A stretch of DNA of 64,000 nt from Epichloe hybrida (GCA_019022495.1 JAFEKR010000027.1:781501-845500), one strand, 5' to 3'; counted from the first letter of the stretch, positions 24,432 to 38,351 are shown. Notes: a model not told the origin generated them from the sequence alone. Numbers and translations are program-made.

Positions 24432-24456
24432 TGACCAGTGACCAGTGACCAGTGAC
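24432..24456. repeat. (GACCAGT)n heptamer repeat
   Basis: Three tandem copies of a 7-bp unit GACCAGT. Confidence 0.9.
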
Positions 24457-24577
24457 GACCTCGAAAGAAGTCCGAATTCACAAAGCTTTTGATGAAGCTC
24501 ACGACTTTCATGCTTGGCCCAAGGCTCAGGCTTATTATGCATGGCTTACCATACTCCGACTTAAAATCCAGTCAGGT

Positions 24578-24603
24578 CGAGCCGAGCCGAGCCGAGCCGA
24601 GCC
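24578..24603. repeat. (GAGCC)n microsatellite
   Basis: About five GAGCC pentamers in tandem. Confidence 0.95.
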
Positions 24604-27277
24604 ACGCAGCATGGCGGCGTAGAACGTCATCCTCATGTGCCTGCTTTTGGCGAACAGCAGCTCAATGCGGACATGGCTAAGCCCGGAATGAGCTCAGGAA
24701 ACCCCATCATCAGGCACAATAACACACATGTCCATGTAGGTACCTCCGCCTCCTGCACATCCGCACCGCCCAAATGCCACTGGATGCTTGAAACACAACA
24801 TTGTCCCGTGACACGAATGGAGTTTAGGTGCTACCGTGACGGCACCGTCCCTTCCGTGTGTGTATTAGTTCAACAAGCAAGAGGCCACATCTTCTTCGGG
24901 GACGTCAAGCAGTGTGTTGTTTGTTTACCTCTGCGATGGCTCGTCCAAGTTGTGACCCGGCCGCCTCTGCTTCCATCGGCTTCTTGACTTTTTTTTTTTT
25001 TAATCCTTCATTTACGGCATAGCAATTCGATCCATCGACGGCATCTGAGATGTTGATGTTGTACGATGTGGGGATGACGTTACGGACAGCGAACGGGGGG
25101 GTAACTAGAAAGAACGATGGCATATTCAGAATCCCGGTCCCCGGCGGTCCATTGTTCGTGATGTTATGGCGCACGGTAGCAAGTCGCCGCTGGTCACGCT
25201 TCCGTCGTTGGTGCCCGGCAGGCGGGAACGTAGCCACGGACGGGTAGGGTAGGCCGCCGTTCTCATCAGTGCTCGGCCCCTTAGGCTGAGATTAAACGCG
25301 GGACGTGACTTTAGATCTCTAAAGTTTAAAGCCGCGTCGGAACGGTGGACCTATGTAGTAGTCCAGCTTGTTTCCACCTCCAGGGCTGTCAAGTGTCTGT
25401 TGCTTAATCATTGGGCGCTTCGACTTTCGACTTTCCGTCCAGCGCCGCCCATGGATTTACTTTACTTCCACTATCAGCATACATTGGATAGAATTCAGGG
25501 GGAAATTCAAGTTATGCTCCCGGTTGTGCCCTTTCCTTGCTTCTTGTCTGCAACATTGAACAGCGGTGAGCGAAAAGTTTTCGGCACTCACGTGTGTTGC
25601 CGTGCAGTCAGTCGTACGCACCCGGACATGGCTCGTCGTCAGACTCACAAAGCGGCGCCAAGCACGACTTCTTCCCGGCTTGCCTGGTTGTGAGGGCTGG
25701 AAAGGTCGCGCCTCCATTTACGCCAGGACTTCACAAACGAGACAATGTTCTCGTCAGAAGAGACGCTCGCCACGCCACTCTTTCGAGATGGGTTTGATTT
25801 AGAAAAAAAAAGATGTAGAGAGAGCTATACGGAAGGAAAAAGAGACTAGCCGCAAGCAGTGCAGTACGGACCGCATTGCCTCGCTGTCGATTTGTTGCGT
25901 CGTCGTCTACAATTTTCCGTCATGGATTGTGCTGCCGCGAGCGGTGCGCGCTTATCGGAATCCGAATGCAGGGGGGGGAGGGCAGGTTCTCGCGCGCTCC
26001 ATTCGTTCTTGACATGCTTGGCTGGCGCTCCAAGAGATTTCGTGGACGGACGGGGCGCCGTGTCTGGCTCCAACAACAAACCGTACACATGTGTGTAGTC
26101 GCCGCTAAGCCGATGTGGGCTATGGCTACATAGCCTGAGTCGCCGACATGATCACGGAATGACGATGCAAGCACTGTGGATGGCAGATGACACGAGACAC
26201 TGGCGCAAGCGGGCGGGCGACGGAAGTTGTGGAAGTGCGCGATGCGAGACGCCACGAGCGAGGTGGATTCCCAGGGGGGGTGCGGCAAAACCCATCCCAA
26301 CCACTGACCAGCATGCCGGGATGTTTTCTGTGTGGATCCTTCATGCACGTGCGTGCGTGGCGTGGCGTGTGGACCATGTACCGCGGCGGGGGGGTATGAA
26401 GGCCGAGGGCAAAGAGGGGAACTCCAAAGGGAAAAAGGAAGGAAGAAATTTTTCGGAAAAAAAGAAAATATGAAAGGGTTGGCAGAACGTGGAAGAGGAG
26501 GAGGAAGAAGAAGAAGGAGAGGGAATGGAAGGGAGCAGTAAGGGAAAGTCATAATCTCTTGTTCTTCTCGCTGCAAAGCCGAGTTCAATGATGGTGCAAG
26601 TTTGAAAAGACAAGAACGGCGGCCCCATGTCTACAGAACGAAACAAAACAAATGGCGGAGCAGAAAAAGCATCGACATAGTACTGAAGGCATACATACAT
26701 ATATCGTCGTGGACGTGATGGAAGCATGTCGGGTGTACTTGGCAAAGCCGCATTTCTCTCCCTCTTTCGAGCGGAACTCTTTCGAGCAGCCGGCATAGCT
26801 TGTGTGTCATGTGAGCGGGTGGGAGCAGGAATTCCCCATTTCCCTACACGTCTCCAAAGAAAAAAAACTCCCAACGACAACCAGCCAGTGCTGCCAACGT
26901 GTGGGATGTTTTGTTTTACAGTATTGCGTTCGTGTCATGTCCCGGCTTCTAGCGTGTCCGCTGCTCAACCCCCCCCCCCGGCCTGGGCCTCCACCTGCGC
27001 CTCCACCTCGATGACAAGGACGTCGTGGCATTGGACACGCGGACACGCAGACACGCCGACGTGCAGACATGCAGACACGGAAGCCAATCGCGCAGATGGC
27101 CAGTAAGCGTGGCAATTGGCCCCGACCAAGGCGAACGAGCGGCGTTTGCACTTTGCCCCGATAGGCCAGGCAGTCTTGTGGATGGTTTGGTTGTTGGTGG
27201 CTGCGGCTGGTGGTGCACAGTGCACGGCGCACAGTACAGCGACCGACCGACTAGTCAGACTGACTTGGGGGGGAAAG

Positions 27278-27299
27278 AAAAAAAAAAAAAAAAAAAAAA
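27278..27299. repeat. Poly(A)/(T) tract
   Basis: A run of about 22 A directly after a G7 run. Confidence 0.95.
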
Positions 27300-27439
27300 G
27301 GCGGCCAGGCCGTCCAGGTTTTCCGTCTGGGGTCCCGAGACGGGGCCCCTTTCCCGACAGCGGGTTGGCTGCAGAGGCGGCCGCAGGATGCACGAGTAGT
27401 GTGCTGCTCCTTCCGTGGGTCCTCCCGCCGACAGCTAGT

Positions 27440-27475
27440 ACATACATACATACATACATACATACATGTATGTAG
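27440..27475. repeat. (CATA)n microsatellite
   Basis: About seven CATA tetramers ending in a palindromic CATGTATG. Related CATA/GTAT/CATG words recur at 40.4, 48.77 and 49.55 kb. Confidence 0.95.
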
Positions 27476-27540
27476 TTGCCCTTGTCTGCCCTTGCCTGCC
27501 CTGAAGTGGGTGCTCCTGCTGGCCACGAGTTCTGGTTGGT

Positions 27541-27582
27541 GCGAGGGGTGCGAGGGGTGCGAGGGGTGCGAGGGGTGCGAGG
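27541..27582. repeat. 9-bp tandem repeat GCGAGGGGT
   Basis: More than four units in tandem. Confidence 0.95.
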
Positions 27583-28005
27583 GTGGCATCCTTGGCCGGC
27601 CTGCCGCAGTCAGCAAGTTCGTTGGTGACGAGAATTCGCTGCCATTGCCATCGCACGTCCACGTCAAATCGAGAAAGGCGAAGAGGAATATTAGCCAACT
27701 GGCTAGCCATCGCCAATGACCACATACATGTACGCCCATCCCCCCGCCTCCCGCCTCCCGGCCCCCGGCCCCCGGGCACTGCCAGAGAAAGTTGCTTCGC
27801 TCTTTCTTTTGAGCCCATCGTCGATTGGGCCATCTTGAAGATCCCCCCCCCTCCCCCCATCTCACTGGGCCGGGCCAGTTGAGACAAGCACCGGCGCCCC
27901 ATGCATGCATGTACACATATGTACATACGCACATACAGATCTTCTGGGGGATATATTGTAAGAGGGGCAGGTGCCCTGCAGGGGGTCTTCTCGTACCCGA
28001 CCCAC

Positions 28006-28238
28006 TGTTGGACCGAGCAGCTAGGATCAGAAATGAATGTATGGATTGAGTTACCCGACCCTGTAAGAGGGCGCGGACTACGGTTTAAATAACTAAGTAC
28101 CTGTACTATGGGGTGTGTAATCTACCTATATAAACTATACTATGTATTTACTAAAGGTCTGGAAAAGTAACTAGTTAGGTAGGTCCTAGTGTCTAAGTTA
28201 CCTGTATGCGGTTAAGCGCTTGCGGTAGGATTCTAATA
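28006..28238 (-). repeat. 3' LTR of the outer Copia element
   Basis: 233 bp. Its outer part (to about 28160) retains G/C where the partner LTR has A/T. Its inner part (from about 28180) is the mutated copy. It is preceded by the TSD CCCAC. Confidence 0.95.
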
Positions 28239-31200
28239 TATCCCCCTAGGAGGCCTGTAATTAAGGCATTCTATAATAATTTAATTAGATTAATCTCTAT
28301 AACAATCTAATTATTATTAATTATAGTAGGGTCTTCTAGTAATTCCTACTCTTTTAGGTTAGTACTAAGTATTTAATCTAGTAACTATATAAGCCCTAGT
28401 ACCTATCTAAAATCCATAAATGCTTTTCCTATTAGTGGCTTTATAAGGCTATTAGTAATTATTTCTTTTATTACCTTCTAGGTAATATTAAAGGTTCCCT
28501 TTATAACCTCTTAATAAAGCTAGTAATAATAGATATTAATATAGTGTAGTTACATTATAAGCTTAATGAATTTTTCCTTAAGAAAACAAATTATCTATAT
28601 ATTATTACATTTAATCTTAAGGGTATTATCTCTAAGATATAATCTAACTTCCTAATATAATTATTTAAAGGTAATTAGCTCTTTACTATAATATAATAGT
28701 GCTAGGAGCTTTGCTTCTATAGAAGAGATTATTATAGTCTCTTATTTTCTTACTTTAAAAAGTATAAGACCTTTAAAGAGCTTTATAATATAGCCTTATA
28801 AGCTTTTTCTTATAACTAAATTATTAGTAAAGGAAGTATTACTATATACTTTAAGTTTAGGATTATTACTATTAAATTTAATTAAGAGATCTTCCTACGT
28901 ATAACTATACTCTAGAGCCTTTTCTATAGCTTCTATATGCTAAGGTCCTAGGCATTAAAGGTACTATAATAGTTATAATGCTATAAAGGTAATGTCTAGC
29001 TATATAATAATTATAGGATATAGTAAAGTACTAACTAGGGATTAATATCTCTTTAAATCCTTTAGATTAATATTACCTTTAAAGGGATTAAGTAAAATAG
29101 TAGTTATTAGTGCTATTAGCTTCTATTTTAGGACTTTAATATTAAATTTAATTACAGCTTTATTCTAATAGGACTTCTAATTAAGCTATAATTATTAATT
29201 TTTATAATCTCTAATGATTTTAACCCCTAAGAACTATTATAATTTGCTAAGGTCCTTAATGTTATATCTTTTAAAGAGTCTCTCTTTAAATTTATTATAA
29301 AGAGCTAACTTCCCTTTTATAAATAAGGCTATAAGGTTATTAATATAGAAGAAGATAATTAATCTATCCTTAATAAACATATAAATATCTTTAAAGATCT
29401 ATATAAATCCTTTGCTTACTAACTATTTAATTAATTCCTTTATCTAAAGAAGGGGAGCTCTATATAGCCTATAGATAGCGCTTAAGAGCTTTAAGTAAGC
29501 TTATTTATCCTTATAACCTAGCGGTATCTTATAATATATCTCTTTATCTAGCTTTAAGTTTAGGAAAGCTATAATAAAATTATACTAATAAGCTTTAAGG
29601 TTAAAGTAGTATAGAATTACTATAAGGAGCCTAAATATAATACTTACTAATATAGTAGCTCTTATAGAAAGGTTCCCTTTTACTTACTAATTCCTAAGCA
29701 TATATAATTAAGCCTTATGCCTTATAAGGTAGCCTAATTAATCTAATTTATAGGTAAATACCTAAGTAAGTCCTAAGATCTTAATATATAAAGGGACTTC
29801 TAATTTACTAACTTTAATAGTAACTTTATTATTAATAACTTTATTATACTCTTTATCTCTTACTTTAATAAATACCTTTTCTTTAGGGTGCCTAGCTAAA
29901 TAATTATAATAAGTAGGAGGTAAAGGAAGTCTTAATATATAAGGCTTTTCTTTACTCTTAGCTCCTAGGGTAAAGGTAGTAGTAAAAGCTTTAAGAAGGT
30001 TATCTTTATTAATATTAGGAATATCTAGATCTTTGTCTTTGTAATCTATTTTAGAAGGATTTAATAGACTATTAATATTTATTAGTTTATAATCTAAAAA
30101 ATCTAGTTAATAGCTAGGTAAATTTAGAGGAGTTAGGAGAGTTAATTCCTAAGTTCCTTTTTTCTTTTCTTTATTGTTTAGTTAATTGCGATTATGTTAA
30201 TCTTCTTGCTAATAGATTAGAGGAAGGGAGTCTTATGCCTATAGGTACCCTATATCTTAAGGATATCCTATATTTGTATTATTAACCTTAAAGTCTTCTA
30301 TAAGCTCTTAAAGGAGGTGTTTTTTAGGCTCTTTTTCCTTAATTAAAAGGTCCTTTTCTTAAGCGTAGAAGATTAACTTATTAAAGGTAATATGGCTTAA
30401 TAAGAACTAATAATTCCTTTGCATTATTAGTACCTAAATCAGATATTAGGTAGAAGAGATATAACTAGCTAGATAACTAATGTAAGCTCTTTGTAATAGC
30501 TTTAGACTTGTCTTCCTAAGCCTATCCTATATTATTATAAAAGCTTTATAACTAAAAGCTTAAAGATAATTTAATAAAGCTTCTAGCTTCTCTAGTAAAT
30601 AATTCTATTAAAGCTTATTCTCTTATAGCTATTTATTTAAAGCTTAATATAGTAAAAGCTAATCTAGAGACTTTCTAGGTGTGTAATTAAGAATATAAAT
30701 AGCTACTTCTATAGCTATAGGCTAAAGATTCTCTAGAAAGCTTACTTAGGTTATTAGAGTTATTATAACTCTTATTATCACCCCCCTAGACTACTTAGCA
30801 TACCTATTTTAATATAAATAAGCTAGGCTAGACTTTCTAATAATAATGCCTCTATTAGTAACCTTTACCTCTTGCTTCTTAGTCTAGAAGGTAGTTTCCC
30901 TATTAGTAATAATAACTGTAATATGAATTCTAAAGGTCCTTATATAGCATGCTTCTAATTAATTAAAGTAAGATATAATTTTGGTTTTTATTAGAATAGT
31001 GAAGATATAGTAGAGGCCTATTGCTTTATAAGTAAAGAGAGTAATATAATAATCCTTATTATAGCCCTGTAATTAAGTAAAGAGGTTGTAAGTTATAACC
31101 TAAAGAGGTCCTAAGGGTAGGGAATCTATCTGTAAAACTCATAATATCTGCCTTTATGCCTTAGCTATATAGTAAATCTTATATTTACCCTTGCTACGCT

Positions 31201-32188
31201 CTTTTATTAGTATATTAACCTTTTAAAGCACTTAATCTATTATATCTTTACCTAGATAAGCTATTCTTATATGCTAAAGGTCTGCTTTTGTAACTATTAG
31301 GGGTTTTAGGTTATAAGAGTCCCTTCTAATAGTAAAAGCCTTATTAGGGCTATCCCCTTTAATATATAGTTAAGTACTAAGGGTTATAGTTAAAAAGATC
31401 TTATAATTACCTCTTACTAGGTCTGTAATAATCCCTATAAGATTATCCTACCTTATGTCTTTTGCTATAAGTAACTAAAGTAATATAAGGTTTATAAAGA
31501 AAGTTAGTTAATACTACGCATTTAATAATATAAGGGTCTAGCTATTTGTTAATTTGATCTAGGCTATGCTAACGCTATAAGCCTTAGTAACTCTATACCT
31601 AGCTTAGATACTTAGTTAATTACCGTAATCTAGGTTAATAAACTAGTGTTTATTATTAAAGATATATACTAAAGTACTACTATTAAGTATTACTCGTAAG
31701 CGCCCTTAGGCATAAAAAGCCTCTAAAGATAGCTTTATAGTAATAAAGGCAGTATTACCCTCTAGCTTGCTTTTCTTTGCTTTCTTTATATTATACTCCT
31801 TAAGCTATATGTTATAAGCCTTTTTAATATTATTAGATTATTAATTTATTACTTCTTTTGCCTTTTTTAATTAATCTTCCTTAATAGTCTAATTCTTAGG
31901 TAAGTAAAGCATTTAATAGTTCTTCTAAGAGTCTTTTAACTTCTTAGCTTTATACTTATTATAATAAATATAAAGTAGCTTCTTATCTCCCTTATTAAGA
32001 TCTTCTTTAGTCTAACTATTAAGAGTTAGCTTTACTTTAAAAGATTCTCTGGATTTACTTTAAGATCTTCCCTAGGCTTTAATTAGATACCTAATCCTTA
32101 TAATTATAGAGTAGAAATCAAGGGTTTTACCCTTAATCTTAGCAGTAAAGATTAGTAAATTAATTTAAGCTGAAATTAAAGGGAATTA
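28239..32188 (-). pseudogene. Degenerate Copia pol (integrase, reverse transcriptase, RNase H)
   Basis: This is the AT-rich left interior of the outer element. Read on the minus strand, the reverse transcriptase region translates as LIIFFYINNLIALFIKGKLA, then YNKFKERLF, which matches the Copia YVDD region with D-to-N and V-to-I changes explained by G-to-A transitions. The integrase traces lie to the right of it. No frame stays open for more than a short distance. I read it as a RIP-killed relic and have not tried to restore it. Confidence 0.85.
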
Positions 32189-32193
32189 GGTAC

Positions 32194-32490
32194 TGTTGGA
32201 ACAAGCATGATATCAACAAGAGAACGCGCCTCTGATTGGGTGGGCGCGTTGCATCGCAGACCCACATATCCGGCCCGACCGCGCCGCGATCAGGGTTGGC
32301 ACATGTGGCCTCTTCGCCAATGACCCCGATTAAGGCCCCTTTTCCTATAATAAATAGCACACCCTCTTTGCTTCTATTTAATCCCTCTTATGCTTGCTTT
32401 AATAGACTAGAATATATAATAATTACGTGCACTTTAGTCCACCCCGAAAAACCCTACGCGTAGGTTAATGGTATCTTGTAGATACTAACA
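32194..32490 (+). repeat. 5' LTR of the nested Copia element
   Basis: 297 bp. Its first ~145 bp keep normal G/C content, while its last part carries a few A/T changes relative to the 3' LTR. It contains a TATAATAAATAGC motif near 32346 as a possible promoter. Confidence 0.95.
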
Positions 32491-35400
32491 CTAATCAGTG
32501 GTTATCTCTATAAATACCATAGATTAGCAAGGTTTATAGAAGAGGCATTAGTATTAAGGACTCGCCTTATAAAAGAGGAAGTGCTGCTCTAAGATACTAA
32601 ATATACTAAGGAAGAAGTATAATCTAGCTTTCCTTTTACCTTAAGTAACTATAACTAGCTCTATACTAAATCTAAGCTTATTAACTTAATTAAGGCCTAG
32701 TTAGTAACTAACCTAACCTATCTTTATTTATTTAATTAGCGTGTCTATTACACAAACAAACCCTTAGAAGCGTGTTTATTAAACAATTAAGGCCTAGTTA
32801 GTAACTAACCTAACCTATCCTTAATTATTTAATTAAACTTACTAAGAGGCGAAGATAATAGCTTTACTTACAATCCTTTAAACCTCTATAATTTCTCTAT
32901 TTCCTATACCTCTTAATCTACCACTAACATTATAGTAAAACACTAAGATTAACTAGAAGGATCTGGAACCTAAGACATTCCTTCTAATTATAAACATACC
33001 TCCCCTACTAAAGATATTAGAAGAGAAGTTAACCTATAAGTTATATCTCACCTCCTTAACTACATCTCCCCTAATTTACACTAGTATATTATATAATAAG
33101 CACTAGAGAATAAGAAATCATTTAATCTTAAAGCAAACACTACCCCTAAAGAACTTATGGCCTAGATTCTTATTAAGAAAGTAACCTACGAATATAAGAA
33201 CCTGTACCTACAAACCCTATCCACTATTTTTAGTAATAACTTCAGAGAATAGAAATAAGAAACATTCTAAGTAGTAGATCCTAAAGCTATAAAGAGTCTT
33301 TAAGATTTTCTCTTCTTTAGTAGCGTCTATATAGACCTATAGAGTTACTATAAGATAGTAGTCTTGCTTAAAGATATTATTAACCATAATAGATTCCATA
33401 ACTAGAAAGAAGAAGAAATACAGGAAGTTACTAGGAAGTATTCCCCCTTTAAGAGGTAAATAGCAGAGAAAGACTTCTATAAAGACCTCCTTCCTATTAG
33501 TATCCCTTCTTTTAGAGATTAACCAAAGCAACTAATTACTCTATATTATCCCTAATCCCCTTAACTACTATAATCACTCCTATTCTATTCCTAGATTCCA
33601 TTACACTAATCCCTAAGCATACTAAGTGTGAGGCAAAGGCGTAATAGTAAAGGCAATCCCCCTATTATAAGCCCTTAACTATAACCCTAGACCCCTCTTA
33701 TTTCCCCTCCTATAATAAGGCACCATAATCCCCCTCTATAATCTAGGACTATAGCACCTCTTCCATAAGATTTAATTATCCCTATTCCCCCTTAGGAGAT
33801 AAGCTAACCCTTATTAAAGTAACTACTTAATCTTAACAAATTCTATAGTAATAAGAGTATTAAGTATAGCGCTAGGGAGTATAATATTCTTAACATTAAG
33901 CTCTTAACCTATTAAAGGAAGTATAAGATACTAGGAATTACATAAGAATAGTTAGGCTATGGTTTTAAGTTTATACTAAAAGAAAGACCTCTATAGTACT
34001 TCTTAGAGAACCTTTTAGGCTAAGGAGACCCCTAAGATCTCCTAACTCTTATCCGTAGGATTAGGTAAAAGTTTAAGACAAATAATACACATTAAAAGAA
34101 CCATCTATTATAGGGAAGATTACAACTACTTATGATTATCTAAGAGAACCCTAGTAAATTAAAGATTAAGTGCTTTAAAGACCTTATAACAAAGCTTTTA
34201 AATCTCTAAAGGGCAAATCCTTATAGATCCTAGTCGGAATTAGACCTCCGCAGTTAGATTCTAAATACCTATAAAGGAATCCCGGAATATAGGGCCTATA
34301 TTATTAATCCTCCCGTTAACCTCTAACGCTTTTATAAATAGATAAGGATATTAATTAGCAAATCTAAAGCTTTAATTAATTAGCAGCAGTTTCCTATAGA
34401 AGCTAGCACTAAGGAACACTTTTAGACTAACCGTAAGTACAATAGAAAAGGCAAGGAAGCCTAGTACGGTTAACCTTTATTAAAGAGTAAGCCTTAACGC
34501 TTAAAAAAGTGTTATATATATAGCAATGAAGGTTATTAGTTAACCAAACACTTAGACAAGGACTAGAAGAAGGCATTCTAACGATTTAAGAATCACTCTT
34601 ACACGGACTTAATAGCTTCTTTATATAATACATTCCTAATATAGTATAAAGGCAATAATAATCCCGAATTAGCTAAGGATAATAATATTAACTAATACCT
34701 AATAGAACTTAGTTTTAGCAAAGAAGATAGTAATAGCTAAGTGCCTACAAGCTTCTTTACACATAGGACTACCTATAATAGCTATGTAACCACTAAGATT
34801 CTTGCTAGTAGAGTAATGACTTATACTCTAGTTAAGAAGAATCTATTTAATCTTTAGAAACTAGATAAGGCGCTAAGCATATTTACACTTAAAGGACAAT
34901 ATTTATCCGGAACCTTTAAAGGCATTATAGCTAACATAGGTGCTACGGGATATTTATTAGTAGGCTACCCTTAATTCTTAGCTTTATAAAGTGTAATACT
35001 AACTATTACGCTTAATAAGTTAAATACTAGGAAAATAAAGATTAAATTCGGCCCTAGAGAACTAATTAAGGCACTTAGATTAATTAAAGTACTAACTCTG
35101 TTTAGAATTATTCTCTTTTAGGTAATCCCTACAAACACTCCCTTTCTCTTATGCCTTAATAATATAACCCGCCTAAAGATTAATTTCCACATATTAGAGA
35201 ACGTTCTATAGTAAGGGAATATTAAGGTTCCTATTATACATAAATAAGGGCACACATAGATGCTTCTTAACAAAGAAGAAAGTATTACTTAGAGTTATCT
35301 CATAGAGATTAAGCTCCGCTAATTACATTAACGCTTCAGACACCCTTTAGTTTAACATCTTTATAATTTACTATGTAAATTAGGGCATAAGGTTAAGTTT

Positions 35401-38351
35401 AAAGCTATTAAGAAACTAACTAAGGTTTGCTAGCAGTGCTAATTACACGCGAATAGCCTACATTGGTTTAAATTCACTCTTCGGGATAAATATGCCTATA
35501 ATTACAAAATCATTATGGACATTATATATCTTAATAGTAACCACCCTATTCTATAAGTTATTAATATAGCTATATCCTTTAATATAGCTAGATTCGTTAA
35601 AGATATCTCTACAAAGACCACATAGGAAGCACTTTGTCTTTGCTAGATTAATATCTATCTAGGCCCCCCGGATTTAATTATTACGGATACTAGAACAACC
35701 TTTAGAGGCAAGGAATTCAAGCAGCTTACGTTATTAATAGTAATTAAGATTAAAGACATCCCTATTAAGGCTTACTATAGTATTAGTAAGGTTAAGAGAT
35801 ATTATAGGCCGCTCTAAAGAGCCTATAATATCATCTAATAGGAATACCCGATAACGCTAGAGCCCATGGTATTATAAATAGCAGTTAAAGCTATAAATAA
35901 CACCGCAGGATTAAATAGTCTTATACTAACAGTCCTTATTTTCAGCGCGTATCCTTATATAGTTAAGGAATCGCCTCTATCACTAGATATCACGCAGTAA
36001 GCCCTTACAATCTAACTAGTGATAAAGGAAGTTAAGCGCATTTATGCCTAGCGGAAAGTTAGTAATACCCTTGCTACAAGGAATAGTCCTAACACCTCTA
36101 CAACCATTAACCTCCCACTAGGATTGCTTATACGCGTATAGCGCGAAGGCGAAGGATAGGCAGGCCCCTATAAGCTATTAGCTATAAAGGGCAAGGCCTA
36201 TACTCTTAAGCTCTCTTAAGGCCCTAAGGCCTTTAGATTAATATCTATTAGGCCTTTTTATAAAGATCCTAATAAAGAGAGACCTCCTAAGAGCGTAGAC
36301 AGCTAAGACGCCTCCCTATAGCCTATGGCTACCTCTCTTACTAATCCCCTAAGGCAAGGACCTAGAAGACCTTAGAAAAACCCCCCTATTATTATATCTA
36401 ATGTTAATTATGTAGATTAAATAAAAGATAAGACTAATATCTTTCTATTAGCTAAGGAAAGCTCTAACCTTAAACTTATGATTTAATTACGTAAGGAAGG
36501 GATTATTAAGACCCCTAGCGAACCCTTTAAGCTATCCACTAAAGCTAAGATCAATTCTCTAATTAAATAAGGTATGTTTAAATTTATTAAGTATAATAAA
36601 AGAGAGCATAGTGGAGTTTAAATTTTTAATTCCTATATTGTTAATAAGGTAAAGGGTAAGATAACAGATCCGTATAAGAAGTTAAGGCTTGTAATCTAAG
36701 GTTATAGTAATAAGGAGAAGCTAGCAATCCTCACATAGGCCCTAACAATCTAGCGAGCTAGCTAGCGATTAATCCTCGTGATAGCACCTGCGTTATTATT
36801 ACTAGGCCTTATCCTCTAGCTTCGCGATATCACACAGGCCTATATACAAGCACGAACGCTTCTTAGTCATATAATCCTAGCCTGAATCCCTATCCAAATC
36901 TATTACCTATACCCTATAAGCATAATAATATAAGTAATTAAGCCTTTATATAGTATTATAGAAGCTAGCACCCACTAGTAGGTAACGTATTATTATCACT
37001 ATAGAGAAATGCTCTAGATAATAACCTTTACGTTTAACCTATGCCTACTCGTAACGACAAAGGAGAACCTAACCTTCGCGTGTATAGGGATGCAAACTAA
37101 TAATATATATATATTATTTACGCTAGTTAGCTCTATAGATAGCTATTACTAGTACTCCTACTACTGAGTCAAACTAATAATATAATTAGACTATCTAACC
37201 GCGAGTTCTCTTAATAAGAGAAAGATTAATTAAAAGCTACTTCTTTCACTACTAAACTAAAGCAAATCCTTTCTATAGGGAACTCACTAACCTTTAATAG
37301 TGGCATTATTACTCTTAAAAATAATGTAATCACGCTAAGGCAGAAGGGCTAGGGTGAAAAGCTTTAGTTAATCCTACTAACTAATTTAAAATAGGCATAT
37401 ATAGAATAACAAGCTTAAGGCGTGTATATTACCTTAATCTACTAACCTAAAGCTTACTTTAACCTCTCTGTTACTACATAACACTAAAAGCTATTACCTT
37501 AAGATATAAAGAGCTTAAACTAATAAATTCAATAGTAAATTAATAATCTAAGCTAAGGATTAAGGTTTATACTATTTAATCTTAAGAAGGCAAAGCTTTT
37601 TATATTTATAGATAGATTATTTGCTAATAACTAGGACCTTACTTCCTAGCTAGGCTACGTGCTTATCCTAGCTAGTGAAGTCTAAGAGAAAAGCACCTTT
37701 ATAATCTAAGGTAATATTATACACTATAGCTCTACTAAGAGTAAGAGAGTTATAAGAAGTGTGCTTGCCTCTAAGATCTATAGCATGGTTACTAGTGCTA
37801 ATATGGCTCACGTGGTCTTGACAACACTTAGGTTAATCACCTATTAATTAAAACTCCCTATAATTCCTATTATTATCTATACTAATTCGTACTCTTTATA
37901 TAAATGCCTTATTAAGCTTAGTACCACAAAGGAGAAGCGTCTTATAATTAATATTATAGCCCTTCGTTAATCGTACAAGCGATGAGAGATCTGCGAGATT
38001 AGATAGATTAATAGGAATGATAACCTTGCTAATGTATTTATAAAGGCATTGCTAAATAAGGTATTTAAGAGGTTTATCACAAGTAACAAGGCGACTATTA
38101 GAATAGAAGGGTGGGTTACGTGATTATAACGTTTGTGTTAATCTAACGAGATTAAAGGTGTTAAGAATTAGGCCTACTTATTCTTACATAGGCTCATAGA
38201 TTAGATTTTGTTATTTATTATGCCCCTTCCCCTTACCCTTTTCTTATAATATTATTTGTAATTATTTAATCTTATTCATTCCTTAATTCCTATTCACTTC
38301 TCTTGTTAATATTATGCGTTAATAATTATATTAAAAAGAGAGAGTTTCTAG
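32491..38351 (+). pseudogene. Degenerate Copia gag-pol of the nested element
   Basis: The interior of the nested element has recognisable but stop-filled gag, integrase and reverse transcriptase segments. A tRNA-like primer site candidate follows the LTR directly (ATCAGTGGTTATC near 32494-32506). It resembles the half-tRNA(iMet) priming sites of other Copia elements; this is an inference from a weak match. It is non-functional. Confidence 0.85.

Larger units (their letters stand above)
22326..28000. other. 5.7-kb gene-free, microsatellite-rich upstream region
   Basis: This runs from the Zn2Cys6 gene to the edge of the transposon nest. Its open frames translate tandem repeats and homopolymers and match nothing. 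It is dense in short tandem repeats, listed separately. The region near 22.3-23.2 kb may be the promoter and 5' UTR of the Zn2Cys6 gene. There is no RIP signature until 28.1 kb. Confidence 0.5.

Noticed and set aside
23544..24441. Several 100-200 codon frames on both strands around 23.5-24.4 kb
   Set aside because: They translate CCTGG, CAGCACCAC, CCGT and C-run repeats. Three or more frames overlap at once and none has a family resemblance.
27025..27934. Long overlapping frames (up to 227 codons) on both strands
   Set aside because: The products are poly-Lys/Phe from A/T runs plus tetramer and nonamer repeats, with no coherent domain.
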